Part shown: positions 48,873-60,744 of the stretch, piece by piece
How positions within the stretch are numbered: the first letter of the stretch is position 1
How the letters are laid out: each line of letters opens with the position of its first letter
NCBI GenBank assembly: GCA_015680685.1
Contig: MNCI01030671.1
Location: 1 to 64,000, forward strand
Source: Gnetum montanum
Lineage: Eukaryota > Streptophyta > Gnetopsida > Gnetales > Gnetaceae
Length of the DNA stretch: 64,000 nucleotides
Direction of reading: 5' to 3'
Notes under the pieces: generated by a model
What the model saw: only the letters and a program-made list of their open reading frames with translations
Told to the model about the DNA's origin: nothing
The model's database searches: none
Made by a program: the position numbers and the translations under genes

Positions 48873-49470
48873 TTTCTGCTTAACCTATCAAAATGAGATG
48901 AAAGCCTGGCTAAGAGGCACCTGTTGGTAGCAATCGTGTATAACGAAAAATTGCAAAGTAGTGACAAGATGTAAGATGTAGAGATTAAAATTTTTCTAGT
49001 TTAAAGTCATGGCAGACCGTTATGGCATGGAGATGCAGAGCTGCTAAAATAGGAAATGTAACACTGTCGATGTGAAAACATGTAACTACTAAGGAATGAA
49101 AAATAGCTGATGCAAAATTGTGAAACTGTCAGTTTAGCATCATTGCGGACTACGAACATATAGTAGATCGAAAAATGCTAGTTTTTTTCGGACCACAAAA
49201 GTTGCAACATGCTGGAGTTTGCTAGTTTAAAGTATTTTCAGACTGGTAAAAGCGTAACTATGCTACTATTGCTAGTTTAAGGTCTTTCCGAACCATGATA
49301 ATCGAAAATATCTTTTTTCATTTTTCGGGAAAGCAAGCCATTAGCTTGAAGTGTGTCAAGGTTTTAATGCTAATAGTGCTACAGTGTCATGGCGGGCATG
49401 CTACACTGTATGGCATGCTCTTTATTAAATGGAGAGAGAGAGCGGCAAGTTTCCCTTTTTTAGCATTACA
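48873..49470 (-). other. Spacer between B pol and antisense gene
   Basis: It contains hairpin units at about 48990-49290 (TAGTTTAAAGTCATGGCAGACC and similar). No gene is seen. Confidence 0.6.
48990..49290 (-). repeat. Hairpin units, B spacer
   Basis: Five to six degraded TAGTTTAA units, equivalent to the A spacer array but less regular. Confidence 0.65.
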
Positions 49471-49472
49471 AC

Positions 49473-49481
49473 CATAAATAG
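49473..49481 (+). promoter_or_regulatory. Possible TATA box of antisense gene, B copy
   Basis: CATAAATAG stands where the C and D copies have TATAAATAG, about 145 bases before the ATG at 49624. The first base has changed. Confidence 0.45.
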
Positions 49482-49623
49482 GGATTAGACCTTGGTAAGC
49501 TTGCCATTTTCATCGTAAGAGCGTAGAGCCCAATTTAGAGCACAAGGCAATTTCGGAGCGATTATGCTAACAATGAGCAAGGTAATTTTCTGCACAACAA
49601 TGAGGAAGAATTTGCAAGCAGGA

Positions 49624-52243
49624 CGATGGCTTCCAAGAAGGAACGCACGAATTTGGCACTTGCAACGGTCCAGGAGGCAAAGCAAACCCTAGCGCATGTG
49701 ACATAAGTGCGCGTCGCGGTGCGGAAGGACACATCGTTGGTCCAGTAGGTTACTATGCTTCCTTTTTTTTCATGATTCTGCTATCGTTTTTTGCTTCTGT
49801 TGTTCTCTACTTTTGTTTTGCATCCTAGTTTTAGCCATTTGTGTTTTTCTATCATCATGTTGTTTTGGCCTTTGCATCGTTGCTATTGCCATTTCAGCTG
49901 CGGTAGATGCATAAACGCTATGCCATCGTTGTATGCAAGGTTTCTTAAATCGCCACCACCGCGGTTGTCATAATCGCGGGGGTTTGGATAGTTTAAGTTA
50001 CTTGGCCTCTGAATGACATGACGTAAGACCTTTAGGAAGGTCGGGCCATGCATGATGCGATAGTGCAACACGCGTTCTGTCAGGGCGTACTGTTAATCAC
50101 CTTGTTAGGGTCAATTGCTCTATTGCTATGCTAGGCTATTTTTGCTACGCTACCGCTTCCATGTTCTTGCTACGCTATGAGCAGGAAGAGGGTTATGCTA
50201 CGCTATATGCGTGGATTGCTAAGTATTGTTACATTGCGTGTGTATTACACTTAGATATGATGCTAACACTTGTTGGTTGTGTTGTACAGGATGGGGCTAA
50301 GGCCCAGGCTAATTATTTTAGAAATTAGAGGGGTCCTGTGTCATGTGAGCAAACCTTTGGGCAATGCTCCTCCTCCCCAAATATGTATGGGAGAGCAATT
50401 ATTCTGGTTCAGGAAAGGGGCATAGGACTTCTTGCAATTCCTCCTCGACCATTTCAGTGTGATCATTTGGACATCCCTAGAGGAGAAGGAGGCGACCGGC
50501 ATAATAGAAGCCATATTACCTAGGGCAAGTTGGGGCATTCTGAGGTTTCTGACCAACGGGGAAATCATGAATAGGCAGGGAGAAGGATCCAGTCAAACAC
50601 CCAATAGGGTTAAGGCATTTGTCCTAGATCTGGGATATGCATAAGTACAGCTGCTACCACCGTTACAATACACTATTCCTCACGTTTTATGACGACGTAC
50701 TTCCAGAACCCTTAGAGAACTGTCTATTGTGTTGGCTGGTGAGTTTTGTAGCCTTGTTTTGCTATGTTTGTGCGATGCTGGCCATATTGGCCTAATGCTA
50801 ACAGTATGCATCTATTACCAGGTTCTTCATCAACAAGGATGGGATTCATGATCGACTAGGTCTACTGGCTACAGCACAGATAGCCCTGTAGGAGTCCTCT
50901 TCTGCTAAGAACCTACGGGTGGGCGTGATTGGTCAATGCGGGGGTGAATACCACACCTACCCAAGTGTATATTCGATCCCCTACGATCAGTGTGAGGAGC
51001 AGGGTTGGTTGGATGAGGAGTGGGCAAAACCCTTCAAACCGATCATGATTGAACAAGTTCTGATTGACCTTCTGTCATTCTCGTTACCGTATAGGTCTGG
51101 TAGGCCAAGTGGTAAGTGTCACATGCTTAAGTGTCTTTGCAATATTTGTACTTTCTGTGTTTTCATGCTAAACATTTTTGCGAAAAATTTTGCAGGGGTG
51201 AAGAAGCCCCAGGAGGTGACGATGGTAACTATCAAGGAAAAGAGGACAAACATCTACTTCAAATACGACGAAGTAGAGGTGAGCCAACACTAAAGAAAGG
51301 GCACGACTTCAAACTCCTTGGTCCAAAACCTCAAAAAGGCTGGACGTATGGATCTATTCTTGGCTTCGAATCCGATCGTTCCTGCCATCGAGATGCTCTC
51401 CCTGGTCAACTCCTTTTCCAAAAAGATGAGCCGCTTCTGCATGCACATACAAGGCGTGCAGGTGGTCATTGAAATCAATGACCAGCTGTTCAAGAACATG
51501 TTCGATGTTCTTGCCGATGGTGTTCTCATAGGGTCGAGGGGCAAGAAGGAACTGACCCTTCAGAAGAAGGATATTCAGGAGTGGTTGGGGATTGCCAAGG
51601 AGTGAAAGGGGCTCCCTATGGATAAACTCAAAGATGGGCTCGCCTTGGAGATTTACCCTGTCTTCCATGCTCGTGCATTCCCACAGCTACTTACCCAAGG
51701 GAAGGTCCTGGGGATTGAGCAGGCTTGCATAATGCATGAAGTTATGGAGGAGGGGGCCTGTTACAACTGGGCCATCTTCCTATGTAAAGGCTTGCAGGTT
51801 GAAATCTTGGAACACCATCAAAAATTGGAGTCCCATTCCAACATACATTATGCCTTCTACATAGGTTGTCTGAAGTGCTTTGCGGAGTTTCTAGTGGTTC
51901 AAGAGAATGGAGTCTGGGTCATGTGAAATCTCGACCAGATTTCCAAACTATGGATTCACCAGATCCTCAGGACCACACAAGCCTAAGATCCCCTAGAAAT
52001 AATTAGGGATTCGTTCTCCGTGATGACTAAGGATCAGGTGGCTCACAATGTTCATGGTCAATACAGCATAGGTGAGATGCCCCCTATCATAGCCAGTAGC
52101 GTATTGCAAGGAGAATGCCTCATAGCTAAGACTGTGCCCAAAGAGTTATAGCAGAAGAGGCCTCCCCCAGCTAAGGAAACCCTTCGCGCAGAGGAGGAGG
52201 AGGGGTGAAGACTATGGCTTAAACTGTAGAGGACACAACCCCC
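49624..52243 (+). pseudogene. Antisense gene, 5' exons (B copy)
   Basis: Starts MASKKERTNLALATVQEAK. Proposed exons: 49624-49748, 50290-50738 (donor GTGAGT), 50822-51111 (donor GTAAGT) and 51196-52243. Intron ends are GTACAG, ACCAG and TTGCAG. Matches to C: DFLQFLLDHFSVIIW, RTLRELSIVLAG, EWAKPFKPIMIEQVLIDLLS, EMLSLVNSFSKKMSRFCMHI and LEIYPVFHARAFPQLLTQGK. The 102-codon stretch at 51618-51926 is nearly undamaged. It is cut at 52243 where gag sequence of the opposite strand begins. I do not recognise the protein. Confidence 0.72.
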
Positions 52244-55200
52244 TAGCTGGCATATCTTTATCGACTGGAATCGCTATCAATATGCAGATCAAAGCCTCAT
52301 GGTGCGGTACAAATGTCATGATCAAGTTGTACAGGCTTAGCATAGTATTTTTCTATTTTAGAGCTTACTTGACCTGAGTGAGGGTGTCCAAAAGGTTTTG
52401 GCCACCCTCCTATTCAACACTTTCCTCTTCTTCGATTCATCCCAGAAGATGAATTTCTTGAGGAAGGGCAACTTCGGATCTAGGTTTAGACCCTTTTTGG
52501 CAAGGCAGCACGGACTACGCTGTTATAGCAACGTTCATCTTTGGTGACGAAGGCGTAGACATGGGGGGTGGAGACGTAGGCTTGGGAATACCTTGGGTGG
52601 TGTTTCCTCTTGACGTCCCACCTACGAAATGCACTTCTCTTTTTTTAGGATGAGAAGGTTGTTCAGTTTTTTTATGCAGGGCGAGGGTTGTCAAAAGAGT
52701 TAGGCCCCTAATCATGAAAAGAGCTAACGGTGTTAGCGGGCAAAGTAGCATGGTTTTGTTAATAGGTGGCATAGAGAAGGACACCCATGGCAGGACTCTC
52801 AGAATGAACGGCTATTGTGAGCTTTGATTAGCCACTCGTGCTGCTAGTGCACTACGCTGAGGCACACAGACCACGAATGGTTGCTGGGGTGGCGTAGGAT
52901 CACTGTCAACGTTGATGGCATTGATGACGTAACCGGAATTTTTGGCGTTGAGGGGATCTGTGTAGACATGCATAGATTAGTTTTCGAGACGTACTGGGTT
53001 GCTTTCGTCCAGCACCAGTTTTTCTTGGTCGATCAATCTCTGAATGTCATCCTGTAACGCCAGACAGTAGTCTGTGTTGTGACCACACTATTGGTGATAG
53101 TCACAAAACCTGTCCAACTTGAAACCCTTAAGAATTGGGGGCTCATTGGGCAAGGCCAAAGAGGGGTTCCTAAGGAGCTCGTGATAGCATTGATGTCTAT
53201 TGATTGGTTCTTGCGACATTTGCTTGTTTTAGATGTGCCCTACTATCAATAGTTTCTTCAGAAGTTCTAAAGATTTGAGAGGCGTGGGGTGTACTTTGAG
53301 AAATCTTTACGCTCAAAGTTTGGCTTAGGTTGTGTAGATGTCTCAGGTGCGAAAATTGGAGGTTGCGACATGTTGCCCTACTTGGCCATGGGGTTAGCTG
53401 CAAGTACGGCCAGTTTCTTGTTGCCCTTGTTACCATTGTTACTAGGTCTGGCCTTGGCCTTGGTTTCCACAGCAGCCATCGTGGTTGTCGGGGCCTTACC
53501 CTTGTCCTTCTTTGTGAAAGTGTTTTTGTAAGCGATGTAGGCTGGGTCTTTGCTTACCTCGGCCACATCTTGTATGCTCTTAGTCTGAGCAAAGGCTTGA
53601 CTAAGAGTGCGAGNTCAACATGTGAGCTTCCGTGATGGGCTCATGGATTTCATTGAGGATCGTGCTCCATCGTTGGATGAACTTCTGGATCGATTCCATA
53701 GGCTCCTGCTTCACGCCCATCAACTGATCCAGCGTGATTTCCGGCTTCAAGTTCTACTTGAAGTGCATCACGAATTGGGTCAGAAGCTCTTCTAGAGTTG
53801 AAATGGATGAGCGTGGCAACGTGCAATACCAATCTAAGGCTCTCCCAGCTAGGGACATGGCAAAGACATGAATGATCATGTGCATCCATTGTTGTAATAG
53901 GAGAGACTCAGACCTAAAGGTAACTAGATGTGCGTTGGGATCTCCCTCCCCATCGTACTTCGTGAAGTGTGGGAGAGATATCCCTGGGGATAATGTCAAA
54001 GCAGGGATTGCAAGGCTGATAGGGTCATCCTGGTAAAATTCCATGACTTGTACTGTGTCAGACCCGAGAGCCTTGAGGCATTTGATTTCCTCAGTGAGGA
54101 TCTAGATAAGTTGGAATGCTTGGTCCAAACCCTACGACGTTGTGGGTGGTTGGGGAACTACCGAGGTAGCCCCTACCTGTGGAATGATGAGGGTGGCAGT
54201 GTGATCCATTGGCGGTACTGTTGGGGCAGCCCCCACGAGCGGTGCTACTTGCATTGTCCACCACCCAGCAGGTGGTGCTATTAGAGCAGCAATCACGGTT
54301 TGAGCCACCAGATAGGCTGCTTGTATCGCCGGCGGAACAAACCATAGCCCCGTGTTAGGTTGTACCATTTGCAGGGTTTAGTAGGTCTAAGGGCAAACAT
54401 AATGAGACATCTGCAACGGTTGTAAAACATGAGAAGAAGTGAATGGGGTCCACCACGTGGATAGGCCTGAGCCCACCATAGTGGGTGGAATAGATGTGAA
54501 CGTAGGAATCGAAATAGAAGTTGCATGCGATTGTGAAGTAGGTACAGTGTGAACATGCGGCAGGGTAGCTGTGATTGGTGCATGATGTGCTACAGGAATG
54601 GATTAATGAATAGTTTGCAAAGACATAGTTGCTGCAAATGAAATAGGAGAATAAGGGCGTTGATACGCCGAGAAGGTGACATGGCTACCCATTGCGGTTG
54701 TAGTTATAGGCTACGGGAGCGTAGGCATGATAACAAAGGGAGCAGTGATAGACAATGGGTCAGCCTAGAAGGACTGGGCATGAGGGATAGGAACATGGTT
54801 GGTTGGACCTCCTTTGTCGGATTGGGAATCGAGTTCCTCCTGTCCATCCTGAAAAGCGTCATCCTAGTTGGATGATATGTCCTACTACTCCCTAAGCCTA
54901 GCCAACTGGATTAGTTAGTCTAGCAGCATTTGGTTTGTTTGTGTCAAAGATATGGAAGCTCCGGAAATGGGAAAAAACTCCTTCCTATCGTAGTAAGCGA
55001 ACTCGAAGCTACGTTTGCTTTCGAACTCATGTACGTTTAAAGACAGGTTTGCCTGAACCTTTGCACAGAGGAAGTTATAATGCTCGTGTTGCTGGGCCAA
55101 GCCCTCAAGTCCTTGATTTTGGATCCTAAGGGATTGACATGTTTCCATCATTGGGTTCAATGGTTGTTTGGCACCAGTGGTGCCTTGAACAGTGATGGGA

Positions 55201-55244
55201 ACCTTCACGTTGAAGGTATTAATAGTGGTAGTTGCAAAAGTCAT
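52244..55244 (-). pseudogene. gag: B gag, retropepsin missing
   Basis: It starts at ATG 55244 (MTFATTTINTFNVKVPITVQ). N-terminal segment EHYNFLCAKVQANLSLNV, Pro/Thr-rich segment, Retrotrans_gag core near 53640-54044 (GRALDWYCTLPRSSISTLEE), zinc-finger-like segment near 53090, linker. It ends at IPVDKDMPA, upstream of the protease. An N at 53614 replaces about 70 bases present in B2. Confidence 0.85.
53614..53614. other. Assembly seam (single N) with missing sequence
   Basis: Compared with B2 (45868-45940), roughly 70 bases between AGAGTGCGAG and GTGAGCTTC are absent. A single N therefore hides a real gap or a local deletion. Confidence 0.6.
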
Positions 55245-55854
55245 TATTAATAAGCTAGAAAATTTTGTAAATGTGAAAAGCGAGGAAATTAGAAAGCTAA
55301 GCATTTTTGCAAACTGAGAAGAGCAAATAAGTTGGAAAGCGATGAAAAAGAAAGGCAACCAAAAAGGCTTTATGTCTTGCTGGGCTCCCGAGGAACCGTC
55401 GAGGTGACCGATCTGTACCACACGATGCGTAAACAACTGCAAAAGGGTGTCACATTTATGCTAGTGTGTGATAGGGTATAGAATGCATGCAGGACTACCA
55501 TAAGATAGGCAAGTCAACTGGTGACCAGAGGCCTTACGTCCTGTAGGGCTCCCGAGGAACCGTCGAGGCAATCGATCTACACCGCACGACGCGTAAACAA
55601 CCATAGACGGGTGTCAAGTTTACACTGATGCGTATCAGGGTGCAGAAGGCTTATAGGGCTACCATAAGAAGGAGGCAAGTTAACTGGCAATCATAGGCTT
55701 TATGTCCTGTAGGGTCCCCAGGGAACTATCAAGGCAATCGATCTGCACCACATGATGCGTAAACAACCACAGGTGGGTATCAAGTTTACGATAATGCATA
55801 TCAGAGCGCAGAAGGCTTACAAGACTACCGTAACACAGGGAAAAGGCACTAAAA
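55245..55854 (-). repeat. 5' leader of B with about 165-bp tandem repeat, three copies
   Basis: CGTCGAGGTGACC, CGTCGAGGCAATCG and TATCAAGGCAATCG at 55398, 55561 and 55728 give periods of 163 and 167 bases. Each unit contains ACGATGCGTAAACAAC-like sequence. The same unit occurs twice in A. Confidence 0.8.
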
Positions 55855-55873
55855 GGCCCTCTTTCTAGCACCA
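55855..55873 (-). other. Primer binding site of B
   Basis: TGGTGCTAGAAAGAGGGCC on the minus strand, seven bases inside the LTR. Confidence 0.55.
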
Positions 55874-55880
55874 GAAAGAC

Positions 55881-57515
55881 TGTAGTAACCAAAAACGTCG
55901 ACGGCTAGAAAAATGCTGAGGGGCCATCGGCAACTAGCAGTCTTGACCCTGTTTCTGCAAGAGGGCTGTGCTGGATGGGATGGAAATGGGGCACCTTGAA
56001 TGATCTGGTCAATCAGACAAGGACTTAGTCGATGTCTATATAACCTTTTGCAATGTGTGATTTGAAAATGAGACTGACAAAGCGAAGTAATGCTTAAATG
56101 TAGAGAAAATAGAAAACAGTGTAAAATGCAATAGAAGAAACAGAAAATAGCATGAAATGCAATAGTAAACGAGAGATAATGTAAAAATGCAGTTAGAAAA
56201 AATGCACCACTTTGAAGCTATGACCTCACTGAGTCAAGATGGACATAATCAGTTGCACAGTTTTGGGAAGTGCAGAGATCCCGAGAGTAACCAAGACATG
56301 TAGAATGAGATGGCTGTGCGCTTGAATGCAGGCTCAGTCACCAACAATGTGAAGTTCTACCAAGGTGGTAGAAAAGAAAAGGGAAGGATGCTGGCTGAGA
56401 ATGCTAACTATTTACAATGTTAAACAGAAAGCTTACAACGCTTGAGATTACAATGCTAACTTTTTACTTGTCAGCCAACCAAACTATTAGCCGACCAAAT
56501 TGCTAAGGAAACAGACTGGGGATTGAAAAGATTTTATAGAGAGTATGCCTGAGAGTGTGAAAGTCAGAGAGCCACAGAGAGCGAGAGCGACCCCAAAGAA
56601 AGAGAGAGAGTGACTAGAGAGAGAAAGAGAGACAGCGACCAGAGAGAGACTAAGCATTGCTCATCCAGTTATTTATAGAATCAAGGGCATGCAAAAGATG
56701 CGGTTTGAACACCACGTGCCTTGGGCCTATGCTGACTTGTCTGTGCTGCACGTGGTTGCATGATCGTTGGGCAAGCCTGCCACATCGTAATTACAAACCT
56801 ACCATGCTGTAATTACGCTATCAAAGCAACGGTGCAATTAGGTGAGGTGCATTAATGTCGCGTAACCGCTTGCCACTTTGCTATGCTTTGTAGCATAGCA
56901 TGTTGGCGTAGCGTAGCATCTTGTTACACATCTTACTGCATGTGTAGAAAGCCTTTGAAACGTGTAGGATTTTCATTGCATGTTTGCTACGCTATGCTAT
57001 GCTACGTAGTGTAGCATAGTGTAGCGACTGGCCTTAGTCGCAAAAATGTCGCCAATCTGTAAACTTTGCCTTTTGCACTGCGAAGTTTGTGAACTTGCTA
57101 ATCCCACACTTTGAGTTGCCTTTTGTCAACTTTCGCAGAATTGCTACACCTCGCTATGCCATGTAGCTTAGCATAGTGTAGTAGCAAACATGACCTGATG
57201 TCAGCCAAGTTTGCCGCTTTCTGACGGAAGGAGACATTGCTGAAGGACTTGAAGTTAGGCAAGGGGGCTGATCGTCTAGCTTTTGCTACACTACGTAGCA
57301 TAGCATAGCGTAGAACTGTGCTTTTGCAAACATCTTCTGAAGTTTGCTACACTGCATGTCATAGCGTAGCATAGTAAGACTCCTTGACTTAGAAAACTTG
57401 CTAAAGCGGACAATCTAAAAATTAGAGCATCCATCTCCCGAAGAATTGCCATAATGCTGCGTGAATTGTAAAGGTCTGGTGAAGCAAGGATGCCTCTGAA
57501 TTTTGGGATGTTTCT
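55881..57515 (-). mobile_element. 5' LTR of B
   Basis: It aligns with the A LTRs from end (GGTTACTACA at 55881) to start (57515, where TG has become AG). TATA box at 56670-56677 (minus). It carries palindrome clusters (56880-56920, 56985-57030, 57140-57180, 57285-57315) and a GA-rich stretch (56555-56650) not in A. No target duplication can be paired because the other end is lost. Confidence 0.85.
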
Positions 57516-58140
57516 AGAGTGGATGTGCATAGGCTATAATAGGATGAGGGAGATGTGCACTTTTAAGTGGCTTAACTAGTCCAATCATGCACATCAAAGT
57601 GATGTGGTAACTTGTTGCTATAACGAGATGCATCTCTACACAACCACCTTTGAGGCTTCATCCTGCAAACATAACTCCAAGAAGATAAGAAAAACACACA
57701 ACATGAAATGCAAATGTAAATGTTAGATGTGAAGATTTTGCAAGTGCTCGATGTGAAGATGTTGCAAATGAGTCAAATTTTGTGCCAATTGCAAGGTCTC
57801 AAGAAGCTAGTGAAAGTGCTAATGCAATGATGCTACGAGTGCCCCAAATGCCACACTAATGGTCGGTGCTTCAAAAGATCAGTATAATAATGAGAGGTGA
57901 TGATGTTGTGAGTGTGCAAACCCAAGTTCAAGTCTTGGCAAACCATGGAGTGCTACTTTATAATCTTAGTAGATTGTTGTGTGCTAGTTTAATGTCATAG
58001 TGGATAGTGACTACTATGGAAGTATAATGTCATGGTGCAAGGACGAGCTGTGCCAATTTATAGACATAGCATATTGTCTGTGCCATTTTTTTGCATCATG
58101 GTAGATGAGTGCTTACCTTGCTTGTATGAGATGTGATGTT
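57516..58140 (-). other. 3' UTR-like part of D-like element D2
   Basis: GAGGCTTCATCCTGCAAACA near 57650 and GCTTACCTTGCTTGTATG near 58105 match the D 3' UTR (1545 and 2540). Hairpin units lie at 57945-58095. The B LTR interrupts its left side. Confidence 0.6.
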
Positions 58141-58619
58141 GCATGCATAGTCATGTTGTGTGCCTACAAGATCCTGCAAAACTCAACTAGAAAAACGACA
58201 TCAAGCAGCAACTATGTAACAAATTTAAAATGCACAAATGAAAGGAAGTCAATGTGAGAAGCAATAATTTTGGACCATTTCAGGTCGTAGCGATAGTTTA
58301 AATCCATTATGGGGCACATGTGCTAGATTAAGGCCATTTTAGGCCATCACTAGTTTAAGGCCTTTTTTGGCCGTATGTTTCTATAGTTTTATGATTTTTT
58401 TTTTTGATTTTTTTTTGTTTTTTATGTGTTTTTGATGTTTTTCAAATGAAATGTGTAAGCTAAGTGTAAGCAAAGTAGAAATGCATAAACAAAGTGAAGT
58501 AGTGTGTAAACTACCCAAGTAGGTGAAATAGAAATGTATGAACAAATGCAACGCAAGCAAAAACTAAAAATGCATGGTCGTGGAGGTAAGCGGTAAGTAG
58601 GCACTTAGCAAGTTTTTGG
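58141..58619 (-). other. gag-pro/pol spacer of D2, pol deleted
   Basis: GATCCTGCAAAACTCAACTA near 58170 matches the bases just upstream of D pol (near 40737), yet 3' UTR sequence follows at once, so pol and any antisense gene are gone. Hairpin units with GGCC arms lie at 58270-58375; a T-rich run follows. Confidence 0.6.
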
Positions 58620-59894
58620 CTAAGGAAAAGTCTTAGTCACATAGTTTCTTCCTAACCAAGTGTGGCTTAGGGGGTGTGCAAGGCTTAGGATCCTCTGGGA
58701 GGAAATTGGCTTCAACCACTCATTCAGGTGTGTTAGTCTTAGGCATTGTGTTGGTGCCACAAGTGTACCACCAAGAAACTCTACCTCCAACACTTGCTCC
58801 ATGTCTATGTTGTGGGTATCCATAGGGGGGATGTTATCACCATGGATGATAACTTGACCACCTTCATATGGAGGGTGCATTTCTTAATGGAAGGAAGAGG
58901 AGATGATCCATAGTTGGGCTAGCCAAGGCCTGTCCAAGATCAAGTTGAAGCTTGGCATCTCTTCTATGATAGTGAAATCTGTGCTAGTGGGGAATTGCTC
59001 TTTACCCATGAAGGCTAAGTTGATTGTACCCCTGATAATGATGCATCATTCGTTGAAGGATTTTAGACACACAGTTTTGGTTGGCCTAATTTTTTCTAGT
59101 AGGCCTAGCTTGTTGATTACAGAGTACAAGACTACATTTATTGCTACACCATCATCGACATGCACTCTATGGATGATGCACTGCCCAACACATATGTAAT
59201 TGACAATAGAGTTGTAGTGATCTCCCCTTGTCTAAGGTTGATCTTGACTGCAGTGTTGTGAAATACTAGGGATGTTGAACCTAATTCCTGTGGTGTAGGG
59301 GACAACATCATTGCAAGGATGGTGTTCTCATCTATAGGGATGTCCTCCATAATAGGAATGGAGGCCAACATCCAGGCCAATGCTTGGTAGTGAGTAGATG
59401 AGATCATGACCAAGTCATAAAAGCTCAACATTGTGTTCTTTCACTTGAGCATTTGTTTCACCTGGGTTAGTGTAGCTACGAAGTCCTTGTTGTGGACTGT
59501 TGTGTTGGCCTTAAGTTCCTTCATGCAGCTTGAGAGACACATCTCTTGCAGAGGGGACTTGGGCTTGGGTTTCTTGGCCTAATTGGGGGTAGGGATCTCA
59601 GTGTTTAGTTGTTTCTTCTTGGTTATCACCTTTATTTTAGCCATGGTGATTGCGAAATGCTTGTTTGTCCTCTCGCATTGCCATTTGGTAGGCCTACCCA
59701 AGTTGCTACTGGGGTCAACCCTTGAAGGAGGAGGGATCGAGATGTTCCCCATTGTTGGGCTTTGGGTAGGTGAGGGGCCATCATGTTGTGACATCCTTAT
59801 GATAAACGATGGTTTAGGAGTTTTTCTGGGGCGAACTCGTTGTGGCATCTTGATGACAAAAGGTTGCTTAGTGATTGTTGTTGCTGTGTCATGC

Positions 59895-59990
59895 CAGTTT
59901 ACAATCTTAGTGGAAAATTGTTGTGGTTGCCAATTTAACATCTTAGTGGAGAATTGGTTTGGTTGCCAATTTAACATCTTACTGGACGAT
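59895..59990 (-). repeat. Hairpin units inside D2 gag coding sequence
   Basis: Three 36-base units of TTTAACATCTTAGTGGAGAA type lie in the gag frame and read as MLNWQPNQFSTK, MLNWQPQQFSTK and IVNWHD. The sequence is the same unit found in the spacers and 3' UTRs. Confidence 0.75.
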
Positions 59991-60743
59991 TACTATGGGA
60001 CCTTGGCCATAAAGGATGTTGTGGGTGCCTGAGATGGCACGTTGATAACAAAGGGAGGCCTTTTGCTTGTGGAGGTAGAGGGGATCCTTGCCTTGCTGGG
60101 AGGCATGTGGATCACAAAAGGTTGTTGAATAGGTTTAGACTTGCCACCTAAGCTGATCAAGTTTATGACATAGGGGACATCATCTATGTTGGATTGGCTT
60201 GCTGCATCAAGCACTAGTTGGCCCCATTCTATCATTCTTTGCAAGTCATCTTGCAAAGCACGATAGTTGTTCATACTATGACTAGACAGTTAGTGGTGAT
60301 GACAGTATTGGTTCAACTTGAAGTGTTATGGGACTAGGGGCTTGTTTGGTACTGCTAATTTGAGGTTCCTTAGTAGTTCGTAGTACCTGTCATGTTTTTG
60401 GTGGGCAATCTCTTATACATGTTTGTGTTGGATTCGCTTGGCTTTCAAGAGTTACTCTAGTAGTTTAGAGGGTTTCATTGATAGTGGTGTATACTTTGAG
60501 CAATCCTTTTGCTCAAAGTTGGGCCTTGGTGTAGCCCATACTAATGAAGGCAATTTGGTGCTAGAGTTGGCAACTTTGTAAGCTGGGGCCTTGGATTGCT
60601 TAGTTGTTGGGCCTCAATTGGTTACTTTTGTACTTATGGCCACAGTTTCCACTATTGCATTTTGCTTGTGCACATGTTGGTTTCTATAGGCCATGTAAGC
60701 TAGGGCGTTACTAGCTTGGGTTTCCTCTTCTATGCCTTTTTTT

Positions 60744-60744
60744 N
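60744..60744. other. Assembly seam (single N)
   Basis: A single N in gag next to a T run; no overlap or inversion is evident. Confidence 0.5.

Larger units (their letters stand above)
41460..57515 (-). mobile_element. Rearranged pair of A-like elements (B and B2)
   Basis: On the minus strand: 5' LTR (55881-57515), primer site, leader, gag (52244-55244), antisense gene 5' half, pol to the second RNase H (46919-48872), then directly gag-pro of a second copy (43739-46918), spacer and antisense gene 3' half. Integrase, a 3' LTR and the start of the second gag are missing. The simplest reading is two copies with a deletion joining pol of one to gag of the other, plus a deletion at 52243. Confidence 0.65.

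Noticed and set aside
57511-57525. Target site duplication at the B 5' LTR
   Set aside because: The outer base pair is altered and the other end of the element is lost, so AGAGT cannot be paired.
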